Shown here: positions 48,748 to 56,791 of the stretch, piece after piece
Layout of the letters: every line of letters starts with the position of its first letter
Position numbering within the stretch: the first letter of the stretch is position 1
NCBI GenBank assembly: GCA_011523055.1
Contig: WTHQ01000025.1
Coordinates: 1 to 60,461 of the forward strand
From: Methanobacteriota archaeon
GTDB lineage: Archaea; Thermoplasmatota; Poseidoniia; Poseidoniales; Thalassarchaeaceae
Reading direction: 5' to 3'
DNA length: 60,461 nucleotides
Notes under the pieces: generated by a model
The model's database searches: none
Told to the model about the DNA's origin: nothing
What the model saw: only the letters and a program-made list of their open reading frames with translations
Program-made: the position numbers and the translations under genes

Positions 48748-48760
48748 GCAAATATGAAAT
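48748..48760 (+). promoter_or_regulatory. Possible TATA box for the large surface protein
   Basis: The A/T-rich GCAAATATGAAAT is centred about 28 bases before the ATG at 48782, consistent with a leaderless archaeal transcript. Confidence 0.35.
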
Positions 48761-48781
48761 CCTGAACACTCATGTCTAAAT

Positions 48782-51394
48782 ATGGTCAGGCTACCCTTGA
48801 ACCGAAGGAAATTTACAGTTATCATTGCCCTTATCTTGGCGACGTGGTCTCTTGCTCCGACAATTTCGACTGGGCTTGAGGAGAGGGGCTCAAAGGCTGA
48901 AATCACCCAGATCTCCCTCTCATCGGAGTCATCCTACCTGCTCGATGTTGGGTACATGCATGACACTGTCAACGCAATGGCTTACGCCCCGAACGGGGAT
49001 TTGGTAGTCGCGGGGACACTTTGCGCGGTTTACTACCTTCCTGAGGACCCAGATACCTGTGTGCTGACCGTGGATGGAGTCGAGATCACGAGTGATGACT
49101 TCGCCCCTGCTTTCCTAATGACCCTGGATCCAGCTGGCAATGCGAAGGATGCTCAGATCATTTCCTCGCCAGGAGGGGACAGGATCGACTCGATTTCATT
49201 CGCCGATAACGGCGACCTACTCGTCGGCGGGAGCGCATGCTGGCTGAGGGCGACGAACTGCACATTGACCGGATTCGGAATCTCGCTCGATGTCATCGAC
49301 GGCGGAAGCGATGCATGGTTCGCGAGACTCGGACCCGGCGGTGAGGCACGCTGGTCAATGATGCTGGGGTCGAAAGGATTCGATACCATCCACTCGATAA
49401 CCGAGGCGCCCGATGGGTCGATATACATCGCAGGGACATTCTGTCAGAACTACAACCTCGTTTGCACCATCGCCATTGGCGATCAGGTCCACCAATCCAA
49501 CGGCGGAGCAGACCTGATGATCGCCAAGCTCTCATCCCAGGGCGACGTCCTGTGGTCCAAGTCGTTTGGGAGCGGTTCAAGCGACACTGACATGTTCGAC
49601 TCATGGTATTCCTTGAATCAGAAGGGGATTGTAGCAACCCCCGATGGGGGGCTGCTCGTGGCCGGGTATGCCTGCGAGGGCTGGGACGCCAACTGCAGGA
49701 TGAACATCGACGCCACCCACTTCGTGAACAACCACAACTCCTTCGTGGTGAAATATGACCATAGCGGCGTAGTGGAGCGGCTATCCGTCATGAATGGCGA
49801 CGCAGCAGATTACCTACAGGTGATGGTCGAGGTCGACGACCACAGGGTCCTATTAGCGGGCAACCACTACTCCTCCACGCTGTACGCTGGCAACTTCTCG
49901 GTATTCAACTCGGGGGGCTCAGATGCCTGGTATGCGGTGTTCAACCACACATCATGGGATTATGAGGGGCTATGGGACTCCAAGACAGATGGCAATGAGG
50001 TATTCCACTCGGCTGCCGTGACCTCTGAGGGGCACTACATCCTCGGTGGAACCCAGTGCTGGGGCAATGAGGGCGAGGGCTGCCCCGTCACATTCGAAAG
50101 CTCGGATGGGATGCAAGTCACCAGGGAGAGGAACTCCGATCAAGCAGAGGGATTCCTGATGCTTCACAACACGGACTGGGGGAGCATAGATTGGATGCGA
50201 GGGATCCTCGACAACGGGGTAGGGGCCTCTTATCTGAGCGACATGGCCATCAGCCAAGCTGGTAACATCGCTGCGAACTTCCCTGTGTGCGTCACAGGCA
50301 ACAACACCGGGTGCTCAGCAGCAGTGGGTACCGACGAGTACTCCAGCGTCGAAAATGCCACTCTGATCTACCAGATAACGATCGATGCGGACGCAGACGG
50401 TATTTACGATGCATTCGACCTCTGTCTGGCTAGCCCCTCTGCCGGGTGGGTCAGTGACCTGAGCTCGGATATTGATGGCGATGGCTGCAGGGACTCGGAC
50501 CAGGACGAGGACGACGATGGGGACGGATACCCAGACGAGTCAGACAAATTCCCAGTAGACCCGTCGGAGTGGATGGACACTGACAACGACGGAGTTGGCG
50601 ACAATGCGGACCTCGATGATGACTCAGACGGGTGGTCTGACCTGATGGAAGGGGACTGCGGAGGCACGGACCCAAAGGACCCCCTCTCCCTGCCACAGGA
50701 CACAGATGAGGATGGGGAATGCGATCAAATCGACAACGATGACGACGCAGACGACGTGGTCGATGCCCTTGACGCGTTCCCATTGGAGATATGTGCCAGC
50801 CTAGACAGGGATCTGGACGGCATGCCAGACGAATTCACGATACCAAACTGCCCAACGTCTCTCGTGCTCGACCACGACGACGATAACGATGGGGTCCCGG
50901 ACATGGATGACATAGATCCACTTGACGACAAGGTGGGAGCGGACTCCGATGGGGATGGCAAGCCGAATTGGGTCTTACCCGGAGCAAACTCCGCCTATGT
51001 TGAGGACACGGACGACGACAATGACGGGATTCCAGACTCAGATGACGCCTTCCCACTGATTTCGACGGAGTCGAGGGACACGGACAATGACGGAATAGGC
51101 GACAACTCCGACACGGACGACGATGGGGATGGATGGTCCGACCTTGACGAGCTCAGTTGCGAGACTGACCCGTTTGTCGCAGCGGACTTCCCCTCTGACC
51201 AGGATTCAGATGGCATTTGTGACAACATGGAGACATCGTCAGTCGACCTAGGCGGCTTTGCGGGAATCGCCGGAATAGCGGTGTTGTTGGTTGTGCTCGG
51301 GGTCGTGATCTCAATGGTGGTCCGGAGGCCTGCGATGCCATCGAGCCCACCATCCCCCCCTCCATTGCCGAAACAGGACGACGATGTTGCATAG
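48782..51394 (+). CDS. Large secreted surface protein: propeller-like repeats, calcium-binding Asp repeats, C-terminal anchor
   Basis: The 870-residue protein starts with a signal containing twin arginines (LNRRKFTVIIALILATWS), resembling a Tat signal. Residues about 50-540 hold repeats of the type 'GGSDAWFARLGPGGEARWS' / ADLMIAKLSSQGDVLWSKSFG / SGGSDAWYAVF, typical of SBBP-like beta-propellers. Residues about 540-815 are thrombospondin-type-3-like Asp repeats (DIDGDGCRDSDQDEDDDGDG and similar) that bind calcium. A final membrane helix (about 822-845) and a Pro-rich cytoplasmic tail anchor it. It is probably a cell-surface adhesin or matrix protein. Confidence 0.8.
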   Translation: MVRLPLNRRKFTVIIALILATWSLAPTISTGLEERGSKAEITQISLSSESSYLLDVGYMHDTVNAMAYAPNGDLVVAGTLCAVYYLPEDPDTCVLTVDGVEITSDDFAPAFLMTLDPAGNAKDAQIISSPGGDRIDSISFADNGDLLVGGSACWLRATNCTLTGFGISLDVIDGGSDAWFARLGPGGEARWSMMLGSKGFDTIHSITEAPDGSIYIAGTFCQNYNLVCTIAIGDQVHQSNGGADLMIAKLSSQGDVLWSKSFGSGSSDTDMFDSWYSLNQKGIVATPDGGLLVAGYACEGWDANCRMNIDATHFVNNHNSFVVKYDHSGVVERLSVMNGDAADYLQVMVEVDDHRVLLAGNHYSSTLYAGNFSVFNSGGSDAWYAVFNHTSWDYEGLWDSKTDGNEVFHSAAVTSEGHYILGGTQCWGNEGEGCPVTFESSDGMQVTRERNSDQAEGFLMLHNTDWGSIDWMRGILDNGVGASYLSDMAISQAGNIAANFPVCVTGNNTGCSAAVGTDEYSSVENATLIYQITIDADADGIYDAFDLCLASPSAGWVSDLSSDIDGDGCRDSDQDEDDDGDGYPDESDKFPVDPSEWMDTDNDGVGDNADLDDDSDGWSDLMEGDCGGTDPKDPLSLPQDTDEDGECDQIDNDDDADDVVDALDAFPLEICASLDRDLDGMPDEFTIPNCPTSLVLDHDDDNDGVPDMDDIDPLDDKVGADSDGDGKPNWVLPGANSAYVEDTDDDNDGIPDSDDAFPLISTESRDTDNDGIGDNSDTDDDGDGWSDLDELSCETDPFVAADFPSDQDSDGICDNMETSSVDLGGFAGIAGIAVLLVVLGVVISMVVRRPAMPSSPPSPPPLPKQDDDVA
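50388..51225 (+). repeat. Asp-rich calcium-binding (TSP3-like) coding repeats
   Basis: About ten D-x-D-x-D-G-type units recur, often as DTDNDGVGDNADLDDDSDGW and DTDNDGIGDNSDTDDDGDGW with a following 'SDL' strand. Unit spacing is about 12-36 residues. The repeat is at protein level; the DNA is only partly repetitive. Confidence 0.8.
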
Positions 51395-51413
51395 CTGGGC
51401 TCAGCCGGGCTGC

Positions 51414-52670
51414 CTAACCGACGAAGGACCAATAGGCCTGGCGAAGGTCTTGGTTGGCATCCATGCAGGCGACGACGTCCGCTGGCCTTGGCGGCATCTC
51501 TGAGGTTCCGTCCAGGTGAGCGATGATGGGTTGGAGGTTGGACATGTTGACCACGCCCCACCCGACCTGGGTGCATGGGGCCACCGGCGATATTGGGAGA
51601 GTGCCTGCCGTGGGGTTCCAACTGGAGAAGCTGGGGTACCAGGCAGAGAGGTTCAACGCATCCCTTAGGTCCGAGTTGGTGATGGCCCCTATCTCCAATC
51701 CCGGGACGACGAGCAGGCCACTCCTCTCCTCCGAGGCACCTGAGCCCATGTCGCCGGACTTGCCCCGCAGATCCTCGAGGACCTCGCTGAGGATCCCCGC
51801 GGTCCGGGGGGTGGCGAAGGACGTACCCGAGGTCACGTGGTAACCGTCAATGTCATCGTGATTTGGCAGCAGTTGGGTCCAATCTGCGGCGATGTCCGGG
51901 TACGAGCCGCTCATCGTCTCCTTCTGATCGTCATCCTCCTCGGCATAGCCTGAGATCCCTATGGACCATGGTGGCCCTGCGGTCGAGTCCTGTATCGCTG
52001 GGGAGGGGGTGTTGTCAGATGCGCCTGTGTGTATCTTCCCGTTCTGAACGACTGCGACCTTGGTGGCGTCCTCTATGCCCGGAACTGGAATGGACCCGAT
52101 GGGCCCGAATGACGTCGAGATTATGTCGACCAGTGGCTGGTTTGCCGCTGCGAGGACTGCTGCGTCGCTGAAGCCCTCCACGAAGAAGATGACAGCATCC
52201 GGGTTCGCGTCCAGCACAGACCCCGTCACCGCTGTGCCGTGGCCATCGGAAGGATCGTCAAGAATCGGAATCTCCGTCTCGTCATCTGGAGTCGTGCCGA
52301 TGATCCTCGTTCCAACGAAGTAGACTATGTCCTGCGATGTGATCAGGTCCCAGCATAGCGCTCTGTCCGCCTCGTACCTCTCGGCCCATGTCCCTGTGGA
52401 TGTCAAATTGCACCACATGGTCACACCAAGTCCATCTAGGAGCCATTGGGGGTAGGTGGCATTCATTGAGAAGTGGGTGTGGTATACGTTGATGCCCGTG
52501 TCGATCGGGGCAACGACGCTGTACGACCCGAACTCGGTTGGCTCATCCTCGCCCTCCACGATTTCCTGATCCGTGCCAAAACACCCAGAAAGCGAGAAGG
52601 AGACAACGAACAGCGCCATCAACAACGTCCGTAGTGGAACCATCACAATTCCGCCGATGGCCACTCTCAT
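51414..52670 (-). CDS. Subtilisin-like serine protease (S8), probable lipoprotein
   Basis: This protein of about 418 residues has a signal ending in a lipobox-like LSGCFG. The triad is visible: Asp in APIDTGINVYH, His in SDGHGTAVTGSV and Ser in SGTSFATPRTAGIL. The C-terminal ~120 residues continue past the protease fold. It is anchored outside the cell and would degrade proteins. The ATG at 52670 is used; a second ATG at 52643 would give a shorter signal. Its stop is 19 bases from the convergent surface-protein stop, so the pair may act at the same surface. Confidence 0.87.
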   Translation of the reverse strand: MRVAIGGIVMVPLRTLLMALFVVSFSLSGCFGTDQEIVEGEDEPTEFGSYSVVAPIDTGINVYHTHFSMNATYPQWLLDGLGVTMWCNLTSTGTWAERYEADRALCWDLITSQDIVYFVGTRIIGTTPDDETEIPILDDPSDGHGTAVTGSVLDANPDAVIFFVEGFSDAAVLAAANQPLVDIISTSFGPIGSIPVPGIEDATKVAVVQNGKIHTGASDNTPSPAIQDSTAGPPWSIGISGYAEEDDDQKETMSGSYPDIAADWTQLLPNHDDIDGYHVTSGTSFATPRTAGILSEVLEDLRGKSGDMGSGASEERSGLLVVPGLEIGAITNSDLRDALNLSAWYPSFSSWNPTAGTLPISPVAPCTQVGWGVVNMSNLQPIIAHLDGTSEMPPRPADVVACMDANQDLRQAYWSFVG

Positions 52671-52731
52671 GTATTTCTTTCGCGGCTGTGGTTGCGCTGG
52701 ATTCAATAGGATGGCTCCGTGGGAGTGCGTC

Positions 52732-53223
52732 GTGAGCGATCTGAAAATAATCGTCACCAGCGGCGGCAAGAACCTTGAACTGGGTAGAATAGTACAATCA
52801 GCGGCATCTGGCGTTGGAAAGTCCTCGAAGATCATTCAGCTCGATGATTACGAGCTGCCGATCTACACCCGGGCGAACAAGGGCGTCAACCCAAAGGAGC
52901 TCCGTGCTCTTATCGATGACTTGGAGGGCCCCTCGCCGTGGATGGTGCTCCTGCCTGAGTACAACGGTGGGCTCCCCCCGGTCTGGATCAATGCCCTGAC
53001 ATGGATTTCAGTGGACTATGCGGACTTCAGGTCGCTATTCAACCGAAGGAAGATCGCGATCGGAACGGCCAGCGGCGGTCATGGGTGGAAAGCCCTAGCT
53101 GCTATGAGGGAGCAGTTTGCGCACCTTGGGTCAGATGTGGTCGGTCGCTACATCAGGGATGCGAAGGGCTCCCCAGCGAGTGAGGAGTCCATCATGGACG
53201 CATTGTCCCGCCTCGGCCTGTGA
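52732..53223 (+). CDS. Flavodoxin-like NADPH-dependent FMN reductase family protein
   Basis: This protein of about 163 residues has the flavodoxin-like fold of the NADPH-dependent FMN reductases: KIIVTSGGKNLELGRIV at the start, 'PSPWMVLLPEYNGGLPPVWINALTW' with the PEYNGG flavin loop, and 'RKIAIGTASGGHGWKALAAMRE' with the second flavin loop. It reduces flavins or quinones. The GTG at 52732 was chosen; an ATG at 52711 is also in frame. sufS follows 52 bases later. Confidence 0.75.
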   Translation: MSDLKIIVTSGGKNLELGRIVQSAASGVGKSSKIIQLDDYELPIYTRANKGVNPKELRALIDDLEGPSPWMVLLPEYNGGLPPVWINALTWISVDYADFRSLFNRRKIAIGTASGGHGWKALAAMREQFAHLGSDVVGRYIRDAKGSPASEESIMDALSRLGL

Positions 53224-53244
53224 TCGATTATCGAAAATAACGCG

Positions 53245-53254
53245 TTTTAATATG
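53245..53254 (+). promoter_or_regulatory. Possible TATA box for the suf operon
   Basis: TTTTAATATG is centred about 27 bases before the ATG at 53276, which fits a leaderless archaeal promoter for sufS. It also argues against the ATG at 53252 as start, because that would lie inside the box. Confidence 0.4.
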
Positions 53255-53275
53255 TTGAAGGTCGGAGAGAGCGAC

Positions 53276-54508
53276 ATGAGTATGTACGACGTAGAGGAGA
53301 TTCGCTCCGATTTCCCCATCCTGGGAAGAATCCTCCCGAACGGCAAGCCCCTGGTGTACTTCGACAATGCGGCCACCAGCCAGAAGCCAAATGCGGTCAT
53401 CGACGCCATGAGTACCTACTACAAGACGTACAACTCCAATGCCCATAGGGGCGCCCACACCCTGGCCGACGAGGCGACCACGGCTCTGGAGGATGCTAGG
53501 GAATCGATAGCCGCATTCTTCGGCGCCACCCCCTCGAACCTGATCTACACCAGTGGTACCACGGAGGCCATCAACTTGGTCGCCTACGCATGGGCCCGAA
53601 AGAACCTCGCCGAGGGGGATGCCGTGGTGCTAACGGAGATGGAGCACCACGCAGACATCGTTCCATGGCAGGAGCTCTCGAAGGAGATCGGCATAGAGCT
53701 ACGATATGTCCCTCTGGACCTAGAGAAAATGTCACTTGACATGGAGGCCTACAAGCACGCACTCCCCGGAGCAGCATTGGTCTGCGTGGTCCACACCAGC
53801 AACGTGCTCGGAACAAGGAACCCAATCGAGGAGATCATCGCACTGGCCAAGGCATCTGGCGCGAGGACGCTAATCGACGCCGCACAGGGCGCATCCCACG
53901 AGAGAATCAACTTCGAGGAGCTCGGGGCGGACTTTGTCACCCTCTCAGCACACAAGATGGCAGGCCCCACTGGAATCGGGGGCCTCCTCATAGCCAACGA
54001 TGCCCTTGCCCAATGTGGCCCATTCCTGACAGGCGGCCAGATGATCAGGTCCGTCTCAACCGATGGTTCTGTTTACCGCGACGGAGCAGCCCTACTGGAG
54101 ACCGGCACCCCAAGGATAGCCGAAGCGATAGGGTGGGGGGCCGCGATCGACTGGTTGTCGAAGATAGACTTCGACCAGATGCACGACCACATCAAGGCCC
54201 TGGCAATGATGGCTTACGAGGGCATGAGGGAGATCGACGGCATCACCCTGTACTCCGACCCCTCGAGACCAGGAAGCAGCGGGACCATATCCTTCCTCCA
54301 CGAGAGGATCGCCTCTGACGACTTGGCCATGTTGCTGAACGAGGGGGGCATTGCCCTCAGGACGGGCCAGCACTGCGCGCAGCCCCTGATGGACGCCCTC
54401 GGAGTCGCATCCACGAACCGTATCTCCCTCTGGCTATACAATACGGAGGAGGAGATCCAATCGTTCCTGACTCACCTTAGAATGGTCTGCGAGAGGTTTG
54501 GCGCTTGA
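53276..54508 (+). CDS. sufS: Cysteine desulfurase SufS
   Basis: This protein of about 410 residues is a class-V PLP enzyme of the SufS/CsdA group: 'PLVYFDNAATSQKPNAVIDAM', YTSGTTEAINLVAYAWA, EMEHHADIVPW, the PLP lysine in TLSAHKMAGPTGIGG, and the sulfur-carrying cysteine in TGQHCAQPLMD. It takes sulfur from cysteine for Fe-S cluster assembly. The ATG at 53276 has GGAGAG upstream and a plausible promoter. sufE and a SufT-like gene follow, forming an operon. Confidence 0.95.
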   Translation: MSMYDVEEIRSDFPILGRILPNGKPLVYFDNAATSQKPNAVIDAMSTYYKTYNSNAHRGAHTLADEATTALEDARESIAAFFGATPSNLIYTSGTTEAINLVAYAWARKNLAEGDAVVLTEMEHHADIVPWQELSKEIGIELRYVPLDLEKMSLDMEAYKHALPGAALVCVVHTSNVLGTRNPIEEIIALAKASGARTLIDAAQGASHERINFEELGADFVTLSAHKMAGPTGIGGLLIANDALAQCGPFLTGGQMIRSVSTDGSVYRDGAALLETGTPRIAEAIGWGAAIDWLSKIDFDQMHDHIKALAMMAYEGMREIDGITLYSDPSRPGSSGTISFLHERIASDDLAMLLNEGGIALRTGQHCAQPLMDALGVASTNRISLWLYNTEEEIQSFLTHLRMVCERFGA

Positions 54509-54547
54509 TCTGGAACCCTTCAAAAACAGTGACTCGGAGTAACTGAC

Positions 54548-54982
54548 ATGGAGGATAGGCGCTGGCCGGAGGCACTCGACCCAGTTGTTGCTGAGTTCGC
54601 TGATTGCTTCGACTCCATGGAGAGGTACGAGCTGCTGTTCGAGTATGCCTCGAGGTCGACCAACGTCTTGCCCCATGATAGGTGGAATGATGGCAACATG
54701 ATCCATGGCTGCCAGTCCAGAGCTCATGTTGAGTGCAAATTGGACTCTGACGGCATGTTCAGGATGAGGGGGGGCGCAGACGCCCAGATAGTCCAGGGGC
54801 TCATGGAGATCACTAGGATCGCAGTCGACGGCTCCAGCTGTGAGGCCGTCTCCTCGATGACTCCCGATTTCGCCGAGGCAATGGGCTTCAGCTCCGCTCT
54901 GACACCTAGTCGCTCCAATGGGTTCAAGAACATGTTCGAGCGAGTTGTCAGCGAGGCTTCGAGGCTGATGCAGGGGGATTGA
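54548..54982 (+). CDS. sufE: Sulfur acceptor protein SufE
   Basis: The 144-residue protein matches SufE. Helical N-terminus 'RYELLFEYASRSTNVLP', the sulfur-accepting cysteine in MIHGCQSRAHVEC, and a C-terminal helical half (GFSSALTPSRSNGFKNM). It takes the persulfide from SufS and boosts its activity. It lies 39 bases after sufS and 2 bases before the SufT-like gene. SufE is mainly bacterial, so its presence here is of evolutionary interest. Confidence 0.92.
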   Translation: MEDRRWPEALDPVVAEFADCFDSMERYELLFEYASRSTNVLPHDRWNDGNMIHGCQSRAHVECKLDSDGMFRMRGGADAQIVQGLMEITRIAVDGSSCEAVSSMTPDFAEAMGFSSALTPSRSNGFKNMFERVVSEASRLMQGD

Positions 54983-54984
54983 GA

Positions 54985-55287
54985 ATGGGATCCACAGATG
55001 ATGTCATGGACGCACTTTCCGAGGTGATGGACCCTGAGATGGGCATTTCCGTCACTGACCTTGGGCTGATATACGGCATCGAGAGGCAAGAAGGGCACTT
55101 GGAGGTGACCATGACCCTAACCAGCCCAGGCTGCCCTGTCGCGCCCGAGATAATGGCAGCAGTGCATCGCGCAGCCCTGTCTGTCGATGATGTCGATTCC
55201 GTCCACGTGAACCTGACGTTCTCCCCGCTCTGGGACCCTAGGGTCCACGCGAACGAGGACGCCCAGATGGAGCTCGGCGTATTCTGA
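54985..55287 (+). CDS. Fe-S assembly factor of the SufT/MIP18 (DUF59) family
   Basis: This 100-residue protein is a single MIP18 domain: ALSEVMDPEMGISVTDLGLIYG, 'TMTLTSPGCPVAPEIM' with the conserved cysteine, and 'VNLTFSPLWDP' at the end. Relatives (SufT, PaaD, CIA2) help mature Fe-S proteins. The ATG at 54985 follows the sufE stop by 2 bases, so it is translated from the same mRNA. Confidence 0.9.
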   Translation: MGSTDDVMDALSEVMDPEMGISVTDLGLIYGIERQEGHLEVTMTLTSPGCPVAPEIMAAVHRAALSVDDVDSVHVNLTFSPLWDPRVHANEDAQMELGVF

Positions 55288-55290
55288 CCC

Positions 55291-56154
55291 TCAGGGCCTC
55301 ATGGATGCAGCCCTGATCGTGTTGCTCATGAGCATGGCAATGGTCATTGGGCCCACGCCCCCGGGAACCGGAGTCATCCACGATGCACGCTCGAATGCAC
55401 CCTCCTCGACGTCCCCGACCAACTTCCCAGCCCCATCGACACTGATCCTGTTGATACCGACGTCAATGACTATGGCCCCAGGGGCGACCCAGTCCGCTTC
55501 TATCATGCCAGGCCTCCCAACGGCAGCCACGATGATGTCCGACTCCAGACATAGCCTCCGAAGGTCCTGGCTCTTGGAGTGGGAGATGGTGACCGTGGCA
55601 TCAACCCCCCTCTGAGCCAATAGCAAGGCTGCTGGCATGCCCACGATTCTCGAGCGCCCAACCACCAGGGCCCTCTTCCCGGAGAGTGCCTCCCCAGTGG
55701 ACTCGAGCATCCTGATCACTGCGGAGGGCGTGCACGGCAACAACCCGTCCAACTTGCCTGTGACGATCCGACCGAGGTTGACAGGATGAAACCCATCTAC
55801 GTCCTTTCTAGGGTCGATCGCCTCGGTCACCATGACCTCATCGAAGCCAGGGGGCAGGGGGCTCTGGACGAGGATGCCGTCTACCTCCTCATCCTCATTC
55901 AGGCGCTCGATTAGCTCCATCAGGTCCTCAGGGTCGCATGACCGGGGCAAGTCGTAGCGCGTGCTCTTGATCCCTATCCTCTCACAGGCCCTCTGCTTGT
56001 TCCTGACGTAGACGTGGCTAGCAGCATCGTCACCGACTATGATGACGACCAGGTGGGGTGCGCCACGCCTTCCCCCTATCTCTTCCGCATCGGCCTTCAG
56101 GCCTCTCTCGATAGCGGCACCGAGGGCCTTGCCGTCGATCAACTGGGCTGTCAC
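55291..56154 (-). CDS. folD: Bifunctional methylene-THF dehydrogenase/methenyl-THF cyclohydrolase FolD
   Basis: This 287-residue protein shows FolD features: 'DDAASHVYVRNKQRACERIGI' with the catalytic tyrosine-lysine pair (YVRNK), GILVQSPLPPG, 'IDPRKDVDGFHPVNLGR', the NADP loop LVVGRSRIVGMPAALLL and the end VPGGVGPMTIAMLMSNT. It interconverts one-carbon tetrahydrofolate units. It is convergent with the suf operon (3-base gap). Confidence 0.95.
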   Translation of the reverse strand: MTAQLIDGKALGAAIERGLKADAEEIGGRRGAPHLVVIIVGDDAASHVYVRNKQRACERIGIKSTRYDLPRSCDPEDLMELIERLNEDEEVDGILVQSPLPPGFDEVMVTEAIDPRKDVDGFHPVNLGRIVTGKLDGLLPCTPSAVIRMLESTGEALSGKRALVVGRSRIVGMPAALLLAQRGVDATVTISHSKSQDLRRLCLESDIIVAAVGRPGMIEADWVAPGAIVIDVGINRISVDGAGKLVGDVEEGAFERASWMTPVPGGVGPMTIAMLMSNTIRAASMRP

Positions 56155-56194
56155 GGGCCTGCGTGCAAGCCACGCTGCTTGACTGTTGTCACTG

Positions 56195-56267
56195 AGCCCC
56201 AGGAGGGAATCGAACCCCCGACCGCTGGATTACAAATCCAGTGCTCTACCAGCTGAGCTACTGAGGC
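56195..56267 (-). tRNA. tRNA-Thr(UGU), CCA not encoded
   Basis: The reverse complement folds with acceptor GCCTCAG/CTGGGGC (one G-U pair), anticodon stem CTGGA/TCCAG around TTTGTAA (anticodon TGT), D-arm GCTC AGCTGGTA GAGC and T-arm GGGGG TTCGATT CCCTC. The discriminator is U, as in archaeal tRNA-Thr. The following bases are CAG, so the terminal CCA must be added after transcription, unlike the other four tRNAs here. Confidence 0.94.
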
Positions 56268-56353
56268 GTGTGTAGTCCTCGGGGCAACAGTCCTTGAAGC
56301 CTCCTAATGAAATCCTCAGGAGGTCTTGTAGCAAGGCGCCCCTACCGCCTCCC

Positions 56354-56746
56354 ATGGCAAGTGGCTCGATGGGTTGGAATCTCCTGATCGCGGGTTGGAG
56401 CTGCACGCTTCTCGGGACCACCCTGGTCTTCACGCTGCCTGAGCCGATGGGCCTGTTGGTCGGAAGCCCGCTCCTCATCGCTGGATTCCCACTCTTGATG
56501 ATCGCCTTCTCCGTCGGTCGGTCCGACATGGCCCGCAGTGCGGATCCAAATTGGGCCCCGAGTGCTGAGACGCTCCCAGATGCAGGCAGGGTGATGTTCA
56601 GGGTTGATACCACATTGGACACGCCAATTCGAACCTCGATCCTATGTGGTGCCTGTGGGAACCTGGAGTGGGTGAATGGTGGTAAGCCAGGTAGGTTCAC
56701 TTGCCCGTCATGCTCCAGGGAACTATGGAAGCAGGAGGAGGAGTAG
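56354..56746 (+). CDS. Small membrane protein with C-terminal zinc ribbon
   Basis: This protein of about 130 residues has two closely spaced hydrophobic helices (about 8-28 and 30-50), a linker, and a zinc ribbon CGAC ... CPSC near the C-terminus (about 98-123). The function is not known. Such ribbons bind metal and may contact nucleic acid or protein. The ATG at 56354 starts shortly before the first helix. It precedes pheS by 45 bases and may be co-transcribed. Confidence 0.6.
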   Translation: MASGSMGWNLLIAGWSCTLLGTTLVFTLPEPMGLLVGSPLLIAGFPLLMIAFSVGRSDMARSADPNWAPSAETLPDAGRVMFRVDTTLDTPIRTSILCGACGNLEWVNGGKPGRFTCPSCSRELWKQEEE

Positions 56747-56791
56747 GCCCAACCGGCAACCGTCAAGAGAGAATACGCCCTCGGGGAGGCC

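Noticed and set aside
50388-51225. DNA-level tandem repeat or mobile repeat in the surface-protein gene
   Set aside because: The periodicity is in the protein (Asp-rich calcium loops); nucleotide copies differ and no target-site features are present.
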